DNA of 64,000 bases from Bordetella parapertussis (GTDB lineage Bacteria; Pseudomonadota; Gammaproteobacteria; Burkholderiales; Burkholderiaceae_A): positions 23,459 through 87,458 of the forward strand of contig CAMAZF010000007.1 of assembly GCA_945862985.1 (NCBI GenBank). The letters are read 5' to 3'. Each line of letters begins with the position of its first letter. Position 1 is the stretch's first letter. Shown here piece after piece: positions 23,530-32,416 of this stretch. The notes beneath the pieces were generated by a model that worked only from the letters and a program-made list of their open reading frames with translations, did no database searches and had not been told where the DNA came from. The translations under genes were made by a program, and so were the position numbers.

Positions 23530-24414
23530 TCAGCCAAAGCTGTGCATCGCGTCGACCAGCTCGGCCCAGGGAGCTGGCTGCCAGCCCGTTTCCGCCCGGA
23601 AACGCGTCGAGTCCAGCGAGCGATCAATCACCAACTGTTCGTCTGGGGCAATCTCGATCGACTTTCCATAAGCGGTCTTCACGAGCTGGAGCAGGTCGTA
23701 CTTAGCGATCGGGTCAGACGAAACGTGCCAGATGCCCCTCAAGTTAGGACGCGGCAGCACATGATCCCGAATCACCCTGGCTAGCTCGACCGTCGGCAAT
23801 CCAGAGAACACGGCACGGGTGAAGCCGCGGACGCGTCCCTCTTGCGCCAAGAACCATCCCACCAGGCTGTGCGCACTGGTCAGTTCATGGCCGATGATGG
23901 AGGTGCGGAGCGTCACTGCGTTAGGCTCATCCACCTCGCCCAGCAGTTTGCTTCGGCCGTAAAGGTCCAGTGCATCAGGCGCATCCGACTCCTTGTAAAA
24001 GCCTTGGCGACCAGTGAACACGCAGTCTGTGCTCACATGGACGAGACGCGCACAGGCCAGCGCCGCCAAGCGCGCCAGGCGGTGAGGCAGCAAGGCATTG
24101 ATGGGCAGCGCCGCCAGCGGGTCTTCCGCTTCCGCCAATTGTTTGACCAGTCCGATGCAGTTGATCACGACATCCGGACGCACCCGGCTGAAGAGTTGCA
24201 CGAGGTGATCCTGCTGCTCTACGTCGATGCCGACATGGATGCGTGGCCGCAGGGCCTCATCGAAATGGCGAAGGCCCGCCGCGCTGCGCGCCGTTCCATG
24301 CGTCTCAAAGCCTTGGCTCTGAGAAAACAGGCGGAACACGGCGCTGCCCAGCATGCCGGTGACGCCGAGCACCAGGATTTTCTGAGGGGAAGTAGGAGGC
24401 ATGGGTGAATTCAT
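23530..24414 (-). CDS. RmlD-like sugar nucleotide reductase (WbvR/FnlB role)
   Basis: A 294-residue SDR. NAD-binding LVLGVTGMLGSAVFRLF, then VINCIGLVKQ, the catalytic region VHVSTDCVFTGRQGFY and DLYGRSKLLGEV (YxxxK), and LRTSIIGHEL. The FnlB/WbjC/CapF reductases of UDP-L-FucNAc synthesis are longer (~370 residues) with a C-terminal cupin. This one lacks the cupin and looks like WbvR, the RmlD-like reductase used for UDP-L-rhamnosamine/L-quinovosamine. The sugar made here may thus be L-QuiNAc rather than L-FucNAc. Confidence 0.85.
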   Translation of the reverse strand: MNSPMPPTSPQKILVLGVTGMLGSAVFRLFSQSQGFETHGTARSAAGLRHFDEALRPRIHVGIDVEQQDHLVQLFSRVRPDVVINCIGLVKQLAEAEDPLAALPINALLPHRLARLAALACARLVHVSTDCVFTGRQGFYKESDAPDALDLYGRSKLLGEVDEPNAVTLRTSIIGHELTSAHSLVGWFLAQEGRVRGFTRAVFSGLPTVELARVIRDHVLPRPNLRGIWHVSSDPIAKYDLLQLVKTAYGKSIEIAPDEQLVIDRSLDSTRFRAETGWQPAPWAELVDAMHSFG

Positions 24415-24447
24415 TGATTGAAACCCCGCACTGAGGCATCGGCCCGG

Positions 24448-25662
24448 TCAGCGCAACTCACGGAACATCTCGATCAGGCGGCTGGACAAGCTGCGTGGCT
24501 CGAAATGCTGCTCATAGTGACGCAAAGCCGCCGCACCCATCTCTGCCAAGTCGGCAGGTGGCAGGTCGGCCAACGTGGTAACGGCCTGGGCCAGTGCCGT
24601 CGCGTCACCAGCGGGACACGCCACGCCTGCGCCAGACTCTTGCACCACTCGGGCCCCTTCGCCGTTCATGGACGCGATCACAGGTCGCCCTGCCGCCAGG
24701 TAGGCCTGCACCTTGCTGGGAATGGTCTGATCCATGATCGGGCTCGCCACCAGGCTGACGATGAGTGCCGAACTCTGCTTGAACAGGCCAGGCATCGCAG
24801 TCACCGGGAAGCGACCTGGCAACTCGACGTTGACCAAGCCACGCGCCTGGATGTGCTGTTTCAGCCACTCTAGGCGGCTGCCGCTGCCGACTAAGATGAA
24901 GCGGATCTCCGGCCGGGCCAACAACTGCTCTGCGGCATCCAGAATGGTGTCTAACGACTGCACCGTCCCGAGGTTCCCGGCGAACACCACGTTGAAGCCT
25001 GGCTTGAGCACCAGTGCCGGCGGTTCACCTTCTGGCGGCTCGGCACTGAAGACGGCTTCGCCAGGATTGGGATAGTAGCGGACTGGCGTGGCACCAGCCA
25101 TGGGCCTGATGGACCGGACGAAGGCCTCGGACTGTCCCAGGATCAAGTCGCTTCCGCGATAAGCCCAGCTCACAACCTTGCCCACGCAGGCCAGCACCCA
25201 GCGATTGCGGATGAAACCTGTGGCCTCAAGGCTTTCCGGCCAGAGGTCCTGGACCCAGGTCACCAACTTGGCACCTTGCACTTTGGCGATCACCCAGCCT
25301 GACAGGGCATGCAGGACGGGTGAAGTCGCATAGACGAACACCACGTCGTGCTGACGGCCACGCAGCAACCATGGGCCCAGCACCCCCATGTTGATGATGC
25401 TCGCCAGATAGTTGCCCACCAGATCAAGCGCCTTGCCGCGCCGCCGTGGATGGCTGGGCACCCGCACCACATCGACCCCAGCCGGGTGACGTTCCCGTCG
25501 GACCGACAATGCCCGGTAACCAGGGAAGATGTCTCCGTCTGGGTAATTGGGCTGCCCCGTCAGCACCGTCACCTTGCATCCCTGCGCGACCATCTCTGCA
25601 GCCATGTCGTTGATGCGGAAGGACTCAGGCCAGAAATAGTGGCTGACGATCAGGACCTTCAA
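24448..25662 (-). CDS. wbuB: GT4 glycosyltransferase of the WbuB family
   Basis: A 404-residue GT-B enzyme. The opening LIVSHYFWPESFRINDMAAE, then LTGQPNYPDGDIFPGY, the VTWVQDLWPESLEATGF motif and GQSEAFVRSI are signatures of the WbuB group. The C-terminal donor site has VVFAGNLGTVQSLDTILDAA, and IPSKVQAYLAAGRPVIASM. WbuB of E. coli O26 is predicted to add L-FucNAc. Here it would transfer the L-amino sugar made by the three downstream enzymes. It overlaps the preceding gene by 4 bp. Confidence 0.88.
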   Translation of the reverse strand: MKVLIVSHYFWPESFRINDMAAEMVAQGCKVTVLTGQPNYPDGDIFPGYRALSVRRERHPAGVDVVRVPSHPRRRGKALDLVGNYLASIINMGVLGPWLLRGRQHDVVFVYATSPVLHALSGWVIAKVQGAKLVTWVQDLWPESLEATGFIRNRWVLACVGKVVSWAYRGSDLILGQSEAFVRSIRPMAGATPVRYYPNPGEAVFSAEPPEGEPPALVLKPGFNVVFAGNLGTVQSLDTILDAAEQLLARPEIRFILVGSGSRLEWLKQHIQARGLVNVELPGRFPVTAMPGLFKQSSALIVSLVASPIMDQTIPSKVQAYLAAGRPVIASMNGEGARVVQESGAGVACPAGDATALAQAVTTLADLPPADLAEMGAAALRHYEQHFEPRSLSSRLIEMFRELR

Positions 25663-27020
25663 GCCGTTGCCTTCGTTGAGGTGCCTGCAGGGGCTGCGTT
25701 CATCCCGAAGTGGGCCAGGACCGTGTCATGCAAAGACTTGACGTGCGAGCCTTGAGGCATCGCGTGGGAGGCCACGCTGCCACGGAAGAAGCAGAAGCCT
25801 CGGCCGATGTGCATGCCGTTCTTGATAGCCACAAACGCCACGTCGTCATAGAAATCCAAGACTTGACCTGATGCGGTTTTGATCTTGAACCCTGCCGCGA
25901 TTTCCTTCGGGTAGGACAGCGTCACAAACAGGCTGGAGCCACGCAGGTCGATTTCGCCAAAGATGCGCTGGCCATCAATCTCGGCATACATCCCGCCCAG
26001 GATCCGTGCAGCCTCTGCGGCATCCGGTTCATTGCGACACTCCACCAGGAAGTCGCGGGTCATGCGCGGCAGGGCCTGCGCGAAGGGCACACCCAACCGC
26101 TGGAGGAACGCGTTGTGATTCTTCAGTCGATAGTAGAACTTCACGCGATCGTAGGGCACTTGCGAAAGGCCTGTGGCTACGATCAAGTCTCGGCCTTGGG
26201 CCAGATGCCGGCCCAAGATGACGTCGTAAACCTCCAACATCTCCACGAAGGGATCCTGATCTGGCGCGAGGTACCAGGAGGGGTTGGCCAACTTCTTGTC
26301 CGACAAAACCTTAGCGTTGAAAAGATAGTGATGCTGAATATGTGCGCCCGCGTTAAGGAACAAGATCGAGAAGTCCGGCATCTTGGCACCCAGCAGGCCT
26401 TGATGGACGTCATCCAGGAACAAGTCGAGGAACAAGGCCTTGCGCCATGGTGCGCCACGGGAACGGCGAGCCAAGGAAACGTACCGGCCCAGACGACTCC
26501 AGCCAGCGAAGCGGGCAAAGGCCAGGGCCAGCCAGCCCAGCGTGCCAGTGGTGATCTTGCTCTGCGCGTTGTCGTTGACCGCCTGGGAGATGGCCGACCA
26601 GATGCCTTTGCTCCACACCGAGCCATCGGTCGGCGTCTGCGTCCAGGGATCAGGAATGAAGTAGGCGGGCTGGCGGGTCTGGTTGGCCATGTTCATGGGG
26701 GACACCCCCCCCACGCGCAAGCCTTTGTTCTCAAGTGTACCCAGCAACTGGGGAAACTCGGTCTTGACCGCGTCACCCAAGCGGACCACTCCATGTTCAT
26801 CGGCCGTCATCCCACTGTGCGCGGACACCCACTGAATCCAGGGCTCCAACTTTTCATAGCAGGCTTCCGAAGAAGTCTCCCGGTACTCCGTCTGTAGCAG
26901 TCGTTCGAAATGGGGAAAACGGCCTGGCGACTGGGACAGGTATTGGCGAACGATATCAAAGTTCAGCTCGTTGACTTCTAGGAGCGTCAAAGGCTTGGGC
27001 GGCGAAATTTTAAGACTCAT
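25659..27020 (-). CDS. Alkaline-phosphatase-like protein of unknown role in the polysaccharide cluster
   Basis: A 453-residue protein with ATG at 27020 preceded by GGAGCT. It starts with LTLLEVNELNFDIVRQYLSQ and later reads ILFLNAGAHIQHHYLFNAKV and LIVATGLSQVPYD. This layout (acidic residue near the N-terminus, a central 'NAGAH.QHHY' and a late 'TGLSQ') resembles the metal-binding order of type I phosphodiesterase/nucleotide pyrophosphatase folds, although the nucleophile is not obvious. Such proteins occur in O-antigen loci and may add or remove phosphate-linked groups. It is the first gene of the wbuB-fnl operon part. Confidence 0.55.
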   Translation of the reverse strand: MSLKISPPKPLTLLEVNELNFDIVRQYLSQSPGRFPHFERLLQTEYRETSSEACYEKLEPWIQWVSAHSGMTADEHGVVRLGDAVKTEFPQLLGTLENKGLRVGGVSPMNMANQTRQPAYFIPDPWTQTPTDGSVWSKGIWSAISQAVNDNAQSKITTGTLGWLALAFARFAGWSRLGRYVSLARRSRGAPWRKALFLDLFLDDVHQGLLGAKMPDFSILFLNAGAHIQHHYLFNAKVLSDKKLANPSWYLAPDQDPFVEMLEVYDVILGRHLAQGRDLIVATGLSQVPYDRVKFYYRLKNHNAFLQRLGVPFAQALPRMTRDFLVECRNEPDAAEAARILGGMYAEIDGQRIFGEIDLRGSSLFVTLSYPKEIAAGFKIKTASGQVLDFYDDVAFVAIKNGMHIGRGFCFFRGSVASHAMPQGSHVKSLHDTVLAHFGMNAAPAGTSTKATA

Positions 27021-27127
27021 GGGTGTTAGCTCCAGCAATATGAAACTCATGATATTAGAAATGGTCGGTGCTAATCGGCGTCACTGCATTGGTGTAGATA
27101 CGTAAGTCGTCCCAGAACAATCCATGT

Positions 27128-27427
27128 TCACGACGTCACCAACAGGTGGATCTGAGTGGCTGCGAACCGGTACTCCGGGGTCGCGGTCGCTTTTCGGGTG
27201 AACAAACGCCTTAAAACCAGCAGCCGAATCAGCGACAGATAATGGCGGATGCCCTTTTTCAGGATCATCCGCAGCAGCCACCGGATGTTGTGGCCGACTC
27301 CGCGCAGTACCGCGTGAATCGCATCGCCGTCTGAGCCCTTCAAGTGACAACGGTTCATGCGGCAGGTCATTCTGACTTGCTTGGCCAGTCGGTGCGCTAA
27401 CGACGCCTCGATCTCTTGCCACACCAT
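27128..27427 (-). pseudogene. C-terminal remnant of an IS5-family transposase
   Basis: About 95 residues match the end of IS5-like DDE transposases: a basic CRMNRCHLKGSDGDAIHAVL, then GHNIRWLLRMI, where the family has 'R..L.G..GDA.....A...N.R.LLR'. The DDE catalytic part is absent upstream and no terminal repeats are visible. It sits at the switch from the GC-rich L-amino-sugar block to the AT-rich wzy block, so an insertion element probably took part in the rearrangement. Confidence 0.7.
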
Positions 27428-27612
27428 CCGAGATGGCTAGCAACGCCAAGGGGTGTCGGAGGTCGATCACCTGATCGAGGTGGCTGCGGAAAAAAACTTC
27501 GACTGGGCTTATTGGATTTTATCCCAAGACTTCCAGAAAAAGGCACTGAGAAAATTAAAATTTAAGAGAAGTTATGCCCGGAAAAGAAAATATTCACGAG
27601 TCAAAACAAGAA
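27428..27612. other. Spacer between transposase remnant and AT-rich glycosyltransferase
   Basis: No gene can be supported. The first ~60 bp still look like insertion-sequence DNA and the rest is AT-rich like the genes to the right. A 84-codon plus-strand frame (27453-27707) runs through it into the glycosyltransferase 3' end but is basic and low in complexity. Confidence 0.4.
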
Positions 27613-28644
27613 CTAAGAGGATTTTTCCGGGGCGACTAAGGAGTGAAGAAAAACCCTCGCACTTTCGGGTACGATCGGCGCCTCTGGATGTTGCAGAAAG
27701 CGTCTAACAGCACGTGCTATCGAAACCGCAGAGTTGGGATCAAAACATTCAACCGGATCGCAAACGTCTCTTACAAAGTCAAGTTCGCCAGCAAGTATTG
27801 GTATACCGGCAGATCGCGCCTCGATCAAAGGTAGACCAAATGACTCACTAACTGACGGAAAAATCATTGCACCAGCTCGGTCGTAAAGGTTTGAAACTTC
27901 ACTACGCGGCAAAACTCCAAGATCGGATATATTAAGATTGTATGATCGCGCCTTATCATCAATCCAGGAGCGCAAGGCTTTGTCACGATCAGACAAGGTG
28001 AGTGCCAGAGAGGGATAAAGACCATTATGGCCCAGAATAATCCAACTCTCGATTAACGTCTTATGATTTTTGTGGGCCTCTCCATCAGAAACATATACAA
28101 AATCCCACTCCCTCGACGACATACCTTTACCTTTCGACAAAGGAGGGGCGAATGAGGAAATCCGGATGTCTACACTACCGCCCCCATACCACCCTCTCAA
28201 CAACGCCGCCATAGATGGCGTTTGCACATAGTAAACATCTACTTTATGGCGAAGAATTTTCAATAACGCCCTCTCGAGAATGAGTCTTAATCGGGTTCGC
28301 AAAGAAAAATTGGATAAACTCGAGTCTTCAATAAGAAGCCTATTCTGTAAAAATACTATGATCTCTCCATTTACCGGCAACAATGGAGGCAGATTATGGA
28401 AAAACAAAAAAGGTCCGGCGGGTTGACTTCCAAAAGCAAGACTAATTTCGGCCTTCAACCGGGATAAAAATGAGGGTCTAATCCAGAAGATTTTAGTATT
28501 TGACGGAAGGACTAATCGCCCTCTCGCTCGGATGTCGACCCATGCAATAATTTGTGAATCATTTGGCCAATCGTCAACTATGGACTGCAGAAGCACAATT
28601 CCACCTCCTGCATGTACGTTCGGCGCAAAAATTTTAGGCAACAT
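27613..28644 (-). CDS. GT4 glycosyltransferase (AT-rich)
   Basis: A 343-residue GT-B fold enzyme. N-terminal part: APNVHAGGGIVLLQSIVDD and FHNLPPLLPVNGEIIVFLQ. Donor domain: FVYVSDGEAHKNHKTLIESW, LGVLPRSEVSNLYDRAGAMI and the E-x7-E motif in SESFGLPLIEARSAGIPILA. It adds a sugar to the growing repeat unit. The gene is AT-rich compared with the flanking cluster and lies 16 bp after wzy. The broken reading frames at 30021-30541 are a GC-rich homologue of its N-terminal half. Confidence 0.85.
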   Translation of the reverse strand: MLPKIFAPNVHAGGGIVLLQSIVDDWPNDSQIIAWVDIRARGRLVLPSNTKIFWIRPSFLSRLKAEISLAFGSQPAGPFLFFHNLPPLLPVNGEIIVFLQNRLLIEDSSLSNFSLRTRLRLILERALLKILRHKVDVYYVQTPSMAALLRGWYGGGSVDIRISSFAPPLSKGKGMSSREWDFVYVSDGEAHKNHKTLIESWIILGHNGLYPSLALTLSDRDKALRSWIDDKARSYNLNISDLGVLPRSEVSNLYDRAGAMIFPSVSESFGLPLIEARSAGIPILAGELDFVRDVCDPVECFDPNSAVSIARAVRRFLQHPEAPIVPESARVFLHSLVAPEKSS

Positions 28645-28660
28645 AAATCAGGCCAAATAG

Positions 28661-29812
28661 TTACTGTTTGGTGTTTTGTTCGCTTGCAGTGCCGACTAAA
28701 TTTGTGCCGCCCAAACCAGTTGCAAATACAAAAGCAAGGGCCGTCAACGGAGCAATCAAGAAAGCATCTACCCCCGGATGGAAGAGCCCATAAGTGTATA
28801 GATATATTAAAATCGATTTTCCTTTCCTACCTAGCATTTGCCAGAATTTTATAATCAAAAGAGTCCAAGCAAGAAGCCCAAAGAGACCCCAATTTAGTAT
28901 TGTCTGCAATATAAAGTTGTGGGGGACGCTCCCATCATTGAACGACTGGTAGAATCGAGCGGCACCAAATACTAAGAGCCAAAGATTCTCCTTTAGATAT
29001 ATAAGGTAACCTGAATAAATGTCCGCCCTACCCGAAACAAATTGCTCTTCGCGCTCACCAAAAAAAACCCCCGCCAAAAATACCGCCGCCAGCATTATTG
29101 CCAACAGTAAAAATTTTTTATTAGGCCCCCAAAAAGTGAATAACGCAATAGCCGCCGCAACATACACAAATCTAGTTTGCGCCAGCCACATACAATACAT
29201 AATCAACAGCATTAAAGGTATTCGCACGTATCCACCGAACCCTCGACAAAGAATAATCAAAACAAACGCTAATCCAGCCACAAATGCATACTCAACTCTA
29301 TCAAACGCAAAACCTCGGAACCCGTCAAACCAAGTCAAAGGCCTGGGAAAAGTAAAACCAAGATAATCAGCCAAAACAGGAGCTACCACCCAGAATGCCA
29401 ACGCACCAACATAAACAGAAGGTATTGAAGAGACCTTACCTCTTGCAAGATTAAAAATAATTGCAAAAAATATAGCATTTATCACATGGACGGGTGAGAC
29501 ATGTCCAGCAACTTGGTATGCTACAGTAAAGGAAAGTGCATAGGCATAATAGAATTCCCACGGATAAGGTCTTGATGTTTTTAGCCTTGCAAGGCTGAGC
29601 ATGTAAATAACAAGTGTCAGCAGACCCCACAGATATGTCAAATAGGAGTTTGACTGAATTCGCCATTCTCTATCAATTTCATCAAGAGTTAGGCCTGTAG
29701 TTAGATAACCTACCGTAAGACTACCAATGGCAGCAATAAATGTTATCGCCAGAAGAGACTTGTAAACAAATACATCGCCTTTTAATGCACTTAAATATTG
29801 AGGATCACGCAT
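28661..29812 (-). CDS. wzy: O-antigen polymerase-like membrane protein (Wzy)
   Basis: A 383-residue protein with about ten to eleven hydrophobic helices and a large loop in the second half containing GRADIYSGYLIYLKENLWLL and the PHNFILQTILNWGLFGLLAW segment. This 'HN..l......G..g' pattern is typical of Wzy polymerases and WaaL ligases. In a cluster with a flippase and glycosyltransferases a polymerase is the better call. AT-rich and codon usage unlike the neighbours, as is common for Wzy and suggesting transfer. Confidence 0.78.
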   Translation of the reverse strand: MRDPQYLSALKGDVFVYKSLLAITFIAAIGSLTVGYLTTGLTLDEIDREWRIQSNSYLTYLWGLLTLVIYMLSLARLKTSRPYPWEFYYAYALSFTVAYQVAGHVSPVHVINAIFFAIIFNLARGKVSSIPSVYVGALAFWVVAPVLADYLGFTFPRPLTWFDGFRGFAFDRVEYAFVAGLAFVLIILCRGFGGYVRIPLMLLIMYCMWLAQTRFVYVAAAIALFTFWGPNKKFLLLAIMLAAVFLAGVFFGEREEQFVSGRADIYSGYLIYLKENLWLLVFGAARFYQSFNDGSVPHNFILQTILNWGLFGLLAWTLLIIKFWQMLGRKGKSILIYLYTYGLFHPGVDAFLIAPLTALAFVFATGLGGTNLVGTASEQNTKQ

Positions 29813-30020
29813 GGTCGGAAATTGTAGTTAATCTTTCAATATTTTTATTCGAGTGCATCCGAGAGCAACGTAATTTTTTAGAGGCTTTCATTATTCGGCC
29901 GTTGAAAAGTTTTGGCACACTAGGAACTTTCTAATTTACTTAACTTCTCGCATTTAATCCGGTGGTCATAATCACTCTATCTCAAGAGCAGCGTTTTTTG
30001 CTCAGTTCGACAGCAACAAT
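29813..30020. other. Spacer upstream of wzy
   Basis: Some 200 bp without a supportable gene. The left part is AT-rich like wzy and the right part (from about 30 kb) turns GC-rich, so the composition boundary of the AT-rich block lies here. A short plus-strand frame overlapping the wzy start (29740-29934) is a shadow. Confidence 0.4.
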
Positions 30021-30541
30021 TTAGTCCGGGGCGTCCGCCGGGACGAACGGCACACAACTGACCGGTACACCTAGCTGCTGCGCTGCTAGGCGTTGCAAGG
30101 CTGAGGTCTGTACCGGCTGCCGGCTGGCATTTGACCGCCAGTCATGAAGCCATGTTCGCTCCAGCCAGGGCCGCCGACCGCGAGGCTTGAGTGGCAGCGC
30201 ACCAAGCGAAGCATAGGGGTCGACGAGATAGCGGTTCTGCATGAACACTACCGCCTCACCATTGAGCCCAAAAGGGGGGGGCAAATTGCCAAAGCACTTG
30301 CTCCCATTCGTCCGCCGCCAACATGTCGGCAAGGAGGCGTTTCCGCCGCAAACCGGCCGGGCATCGTCGGCTCGACACGCTCGAGTCAAACATGGTCCGG
30401 CAGATCGGCCGGCACACCCATGCGCGCATCAAAATATACGATCGTCTCGACATCCGGCGTAATGGCCCGCAGCAGGTCGCACAACAGCACCGCGCCACCG
30501 GCCTAGTGTACATTTATTGCATGGACGAACAACCTAGGCAT
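30021..30541 (-). pseudogene. Degenerate N-terminal half of a GT4 glycosyltransferase
   Basis: Starting from ATG 30539-30541, which overlaps the ABC transporter stop by 8 bp, the frame reads MPRLFVHAINVH, an in-frame TAG, then AGGAVLLCDLLRAITPDVET up to a stop near 30388. A second frame continues with GLRRKRLLADMLAADEWEQV, and after another shift near 30290 a third frame continues with FGNLPPPFGLNGEAVVFMQN and on to 30021. The three pieces together align with the N-terminal half of the glycosyltransferase at 27613-28644. The C-terminal half is missing. One nonsense codon, two frameshifts and a truncation make this a clear pseudogene. Confidence 0.8.
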
Positions 30542-32255
30542 GATCGCAGTCCTTATGCTCCAACCTGCCCTCAGGGAGGGCCAGAATTTTGTTGCAGTAG
30601 TCGAGCGTTTCGGCGCGATGGGTGATCATGAGCACCGTGCAGCCCTTCATGCATTCGGCCACCACGTCCATCACCTGCGCCTGCGTGTGCACATCCATCG
30701 CACTGGTCGCTTCATCGAGGATGAGCACCTGCGGGTTGCGATACAGCGCACGGGCAATCGCAAGCCGCTGCCGCTGCCCACCGGAGAGGCGTGCGCCGCC
30801 TTCACCGATGCTGTCCGACGCGTCCTTCAGTGCGTCCGGCAGATCCAGCCGGCCGATCAGCTCGCGGGCGCGCGCCACATCTTCATCCGTGCGACCGGCA
30901 CTGCTCAGCATGACGTTTGCGATCGCACTGGCGTCCATCAGGAAAGGCTCCTGGGGCACATAGCCGACACACGTCCACCACTGCGCCTCACGGCCCGCCA
31001 GCGGCGCACCGTTGAGCATCACCTGCCCCTGAGTGGGCGGCAGCAGCCCGAGAATGAGGTTGATCAGCGTGCTCTTGCCTGAGCCCGACGCACCAACCAC
31101 GGCCAGCGTATCGCCCTTCACGATCTCGACGTCGAGCGACCGGAGCACCAGCCGCTCATCGTAGGCAAAGCCCGCCTGCACCAGGGTCAGGGCGTCAAAC
31201 TCGAGCGAGGGCTCACCTTTGCGCCCAACCGGCCGCCCGTGTACAACCGGCGCAAGCAGGGTGTCGGTCACCGCCACGACGGCGGGCCAGGCATGCTTGA
31301 GCGACTGCAGGTGGCTGACCACCTTGCTCACCGACGGCAGCAGACGCATGGCCGCCGCGCCAAAAACCGCAAACTCGCCCGCGACCTGGGTCAAGGGCGT
31401 TCCCTGCAGCGTATAGATCATGAAGACCAGCCCGAGGCTGATGTAGATAGCTACCTCGAACACGAAGCGCGGCAGCAGACCGATGAACAACGCTTCGTTG
31501 ATCGCGCGGCTCGACGCAGTGGTGAACGACTCGAAGCGTTGCTGCGCCCACGCCTGCAAGTTGTAGATCGTCAGCTCACGCAAACCGTGGAAGGCCTGCT
31601 GGGTCGATTGCACGATATGCCCATCCGCCGTCTGCTGGGCCTGGCCCAGGCGAACCAGACGGCGATGGGTCGCCAGAAACACCGACACCCCGACCACCGC
31701 GAAAATGCCGATGGCCACGAAGAACGCCGTCGCATTGACGAGCAGCAGCACGCCGCAGACGCACAACGCCGGAATGATCTCGCCAAGCAGCACCAGCACC
31801 GGCATGAAGAAGCGACCTTCGAGCGCATTACAGTCAACGGTGACGCTGCGCACCCAGTCCGCGGAACGCTTGTCGGCCTGAGACTGGAAAGGCGAGTGGA
31901 GAAACCGGTCGAACAGGCGCTCCTGAAAGTAGCGCTTGACCGCCGTTGCCGTGTGGTATGAATGCCGGCCGACAATGAGGATGACGAACGCCTTGACGAC
32001 AAAGAGGCCCAACGCAACAGCCAGCAATGCCGACGAGGGCGACACGCCGCCGGTGCCCATCCAGTCTGACAGCGCCCCCCATTGCGAGCTCCCGCCGCCG
32101 CTGAGCCCAACGGTGAAAAACATGAGCAAGGCCGAGAGGGAGAACACCTCGAGCACGCCGACCGTACCGACGAGCAGAAACGCGGCGTAAAAACGCCGAC
32201 GTATCGCCGGCGGAGTCAGCCGGACGATCCTCTCGTAAGGGCCCAGTTTATCCAT
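30534..32255 (-). CDS. ABC-type glycan flippase (PglK-like), fused membrane and ATPase domains
   Basis: A 573-residue half-transporter. Residues ~1-320 hold six membrane helices. The ATPase domain has Walker A GASGSGKST, the Q-loop YVPQEPFLM, signature LSGGQRQRLAIARALYRN, Walker B VLILDEATSAMD and the H-loop MLITHRAETL. It fits PglK/MsbA-like exporters that flip lipid-linked oligosaccharides across the inner membrane. The ATG at 32255 is used; the frame could start at TTG 32264. No separate Wzx is present in the window, so it is the best candidate for the flippase of this cluster. Confidence 0.88.
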   Translation of the reverse strand: MDKLGPYERIVRLTPPAIRRRFYAAFLLVGTVGVLEVFSLSALLMFFTVGLSGGGSSQWGALSDWMGTGGVSPSSALLAVALGLFVVKAFVILIVGRHSYHTATAVKRYFQERLFDRFLHSPFQSQADKRSADWVRSVTVDCNALEGRFFMPVLVLLGEIIPALCVCGVLLLVNATAFFVAIGIFAVVGVSVFLATHRRLVRLGQAQQTADGHIVQSTQQAFHGLRELTIYNLQAWAQQRFESFTTASSRAINEALFIGLLPRFVFEVAIYISLGLVFMIYTLQGTPLTQVAGEFAVFGAAAMRLLPSVSKVVSHLQSLKHAWPAVVAVTDTLLAPVVHGRPVGRKGEPSLEFDALTLVQAGFAYDERLVLRSLDVEIVKGDTLAVVGASGSGKSTLINLILGLLPPTQGQVMLNGAPLAGREAQWWTCVGYVPQEPFLMDASAIANVMLSSAGRTDEDVARARELIGRLDLPDALKDASDSIGEGGARLSGGQRQRLAIARALYRNPQVLILDEATSAMDVHTQAQVMDVVAECMKGCTVLMITHRAETLDYCNKILALPEGRLEHKDCDHA

Positions 32256-32416
32256 CGATATCAAATCACTCTTCTACTTGCCCAGCACCATGGGTAATCG
32301 CGATCCTGCCGCCTTTCGCCCGCCTCCTGGAGCAACGCGGCCTCCTGCCTGTTCGTCATACGCCATCACGGGCAGGCCACCGCGCCGGCACTGCAACAGG
32401 CCTGGCGCCTCTCAGA
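32256..32416. other. Spacer between ABC flippase and nucleotidyltransferase genes
   Basis: About 160 bp without a gene. Nothing clear is seen; a promoter for the ABC transporter gene may lie here because this is the largest gap in the 32.4-44.6 kb run. Confidence 0.35.

Noticed and set aside
27453..27707. 84-codon plus-strand frame
   Set aside because: Lys/Arg-rich low-complexity product, no family match, overlaps the 3' end of the glycosyltransferase on the other strand.
30271..30281. Poly-G tract as phase-variation switch in the glycosyltransferase pseudogene
   Set aside because: Changing its length alone would not restore the gene, because there are also an in-frame stop, another frameshift upstream and a missing C-terminal half.
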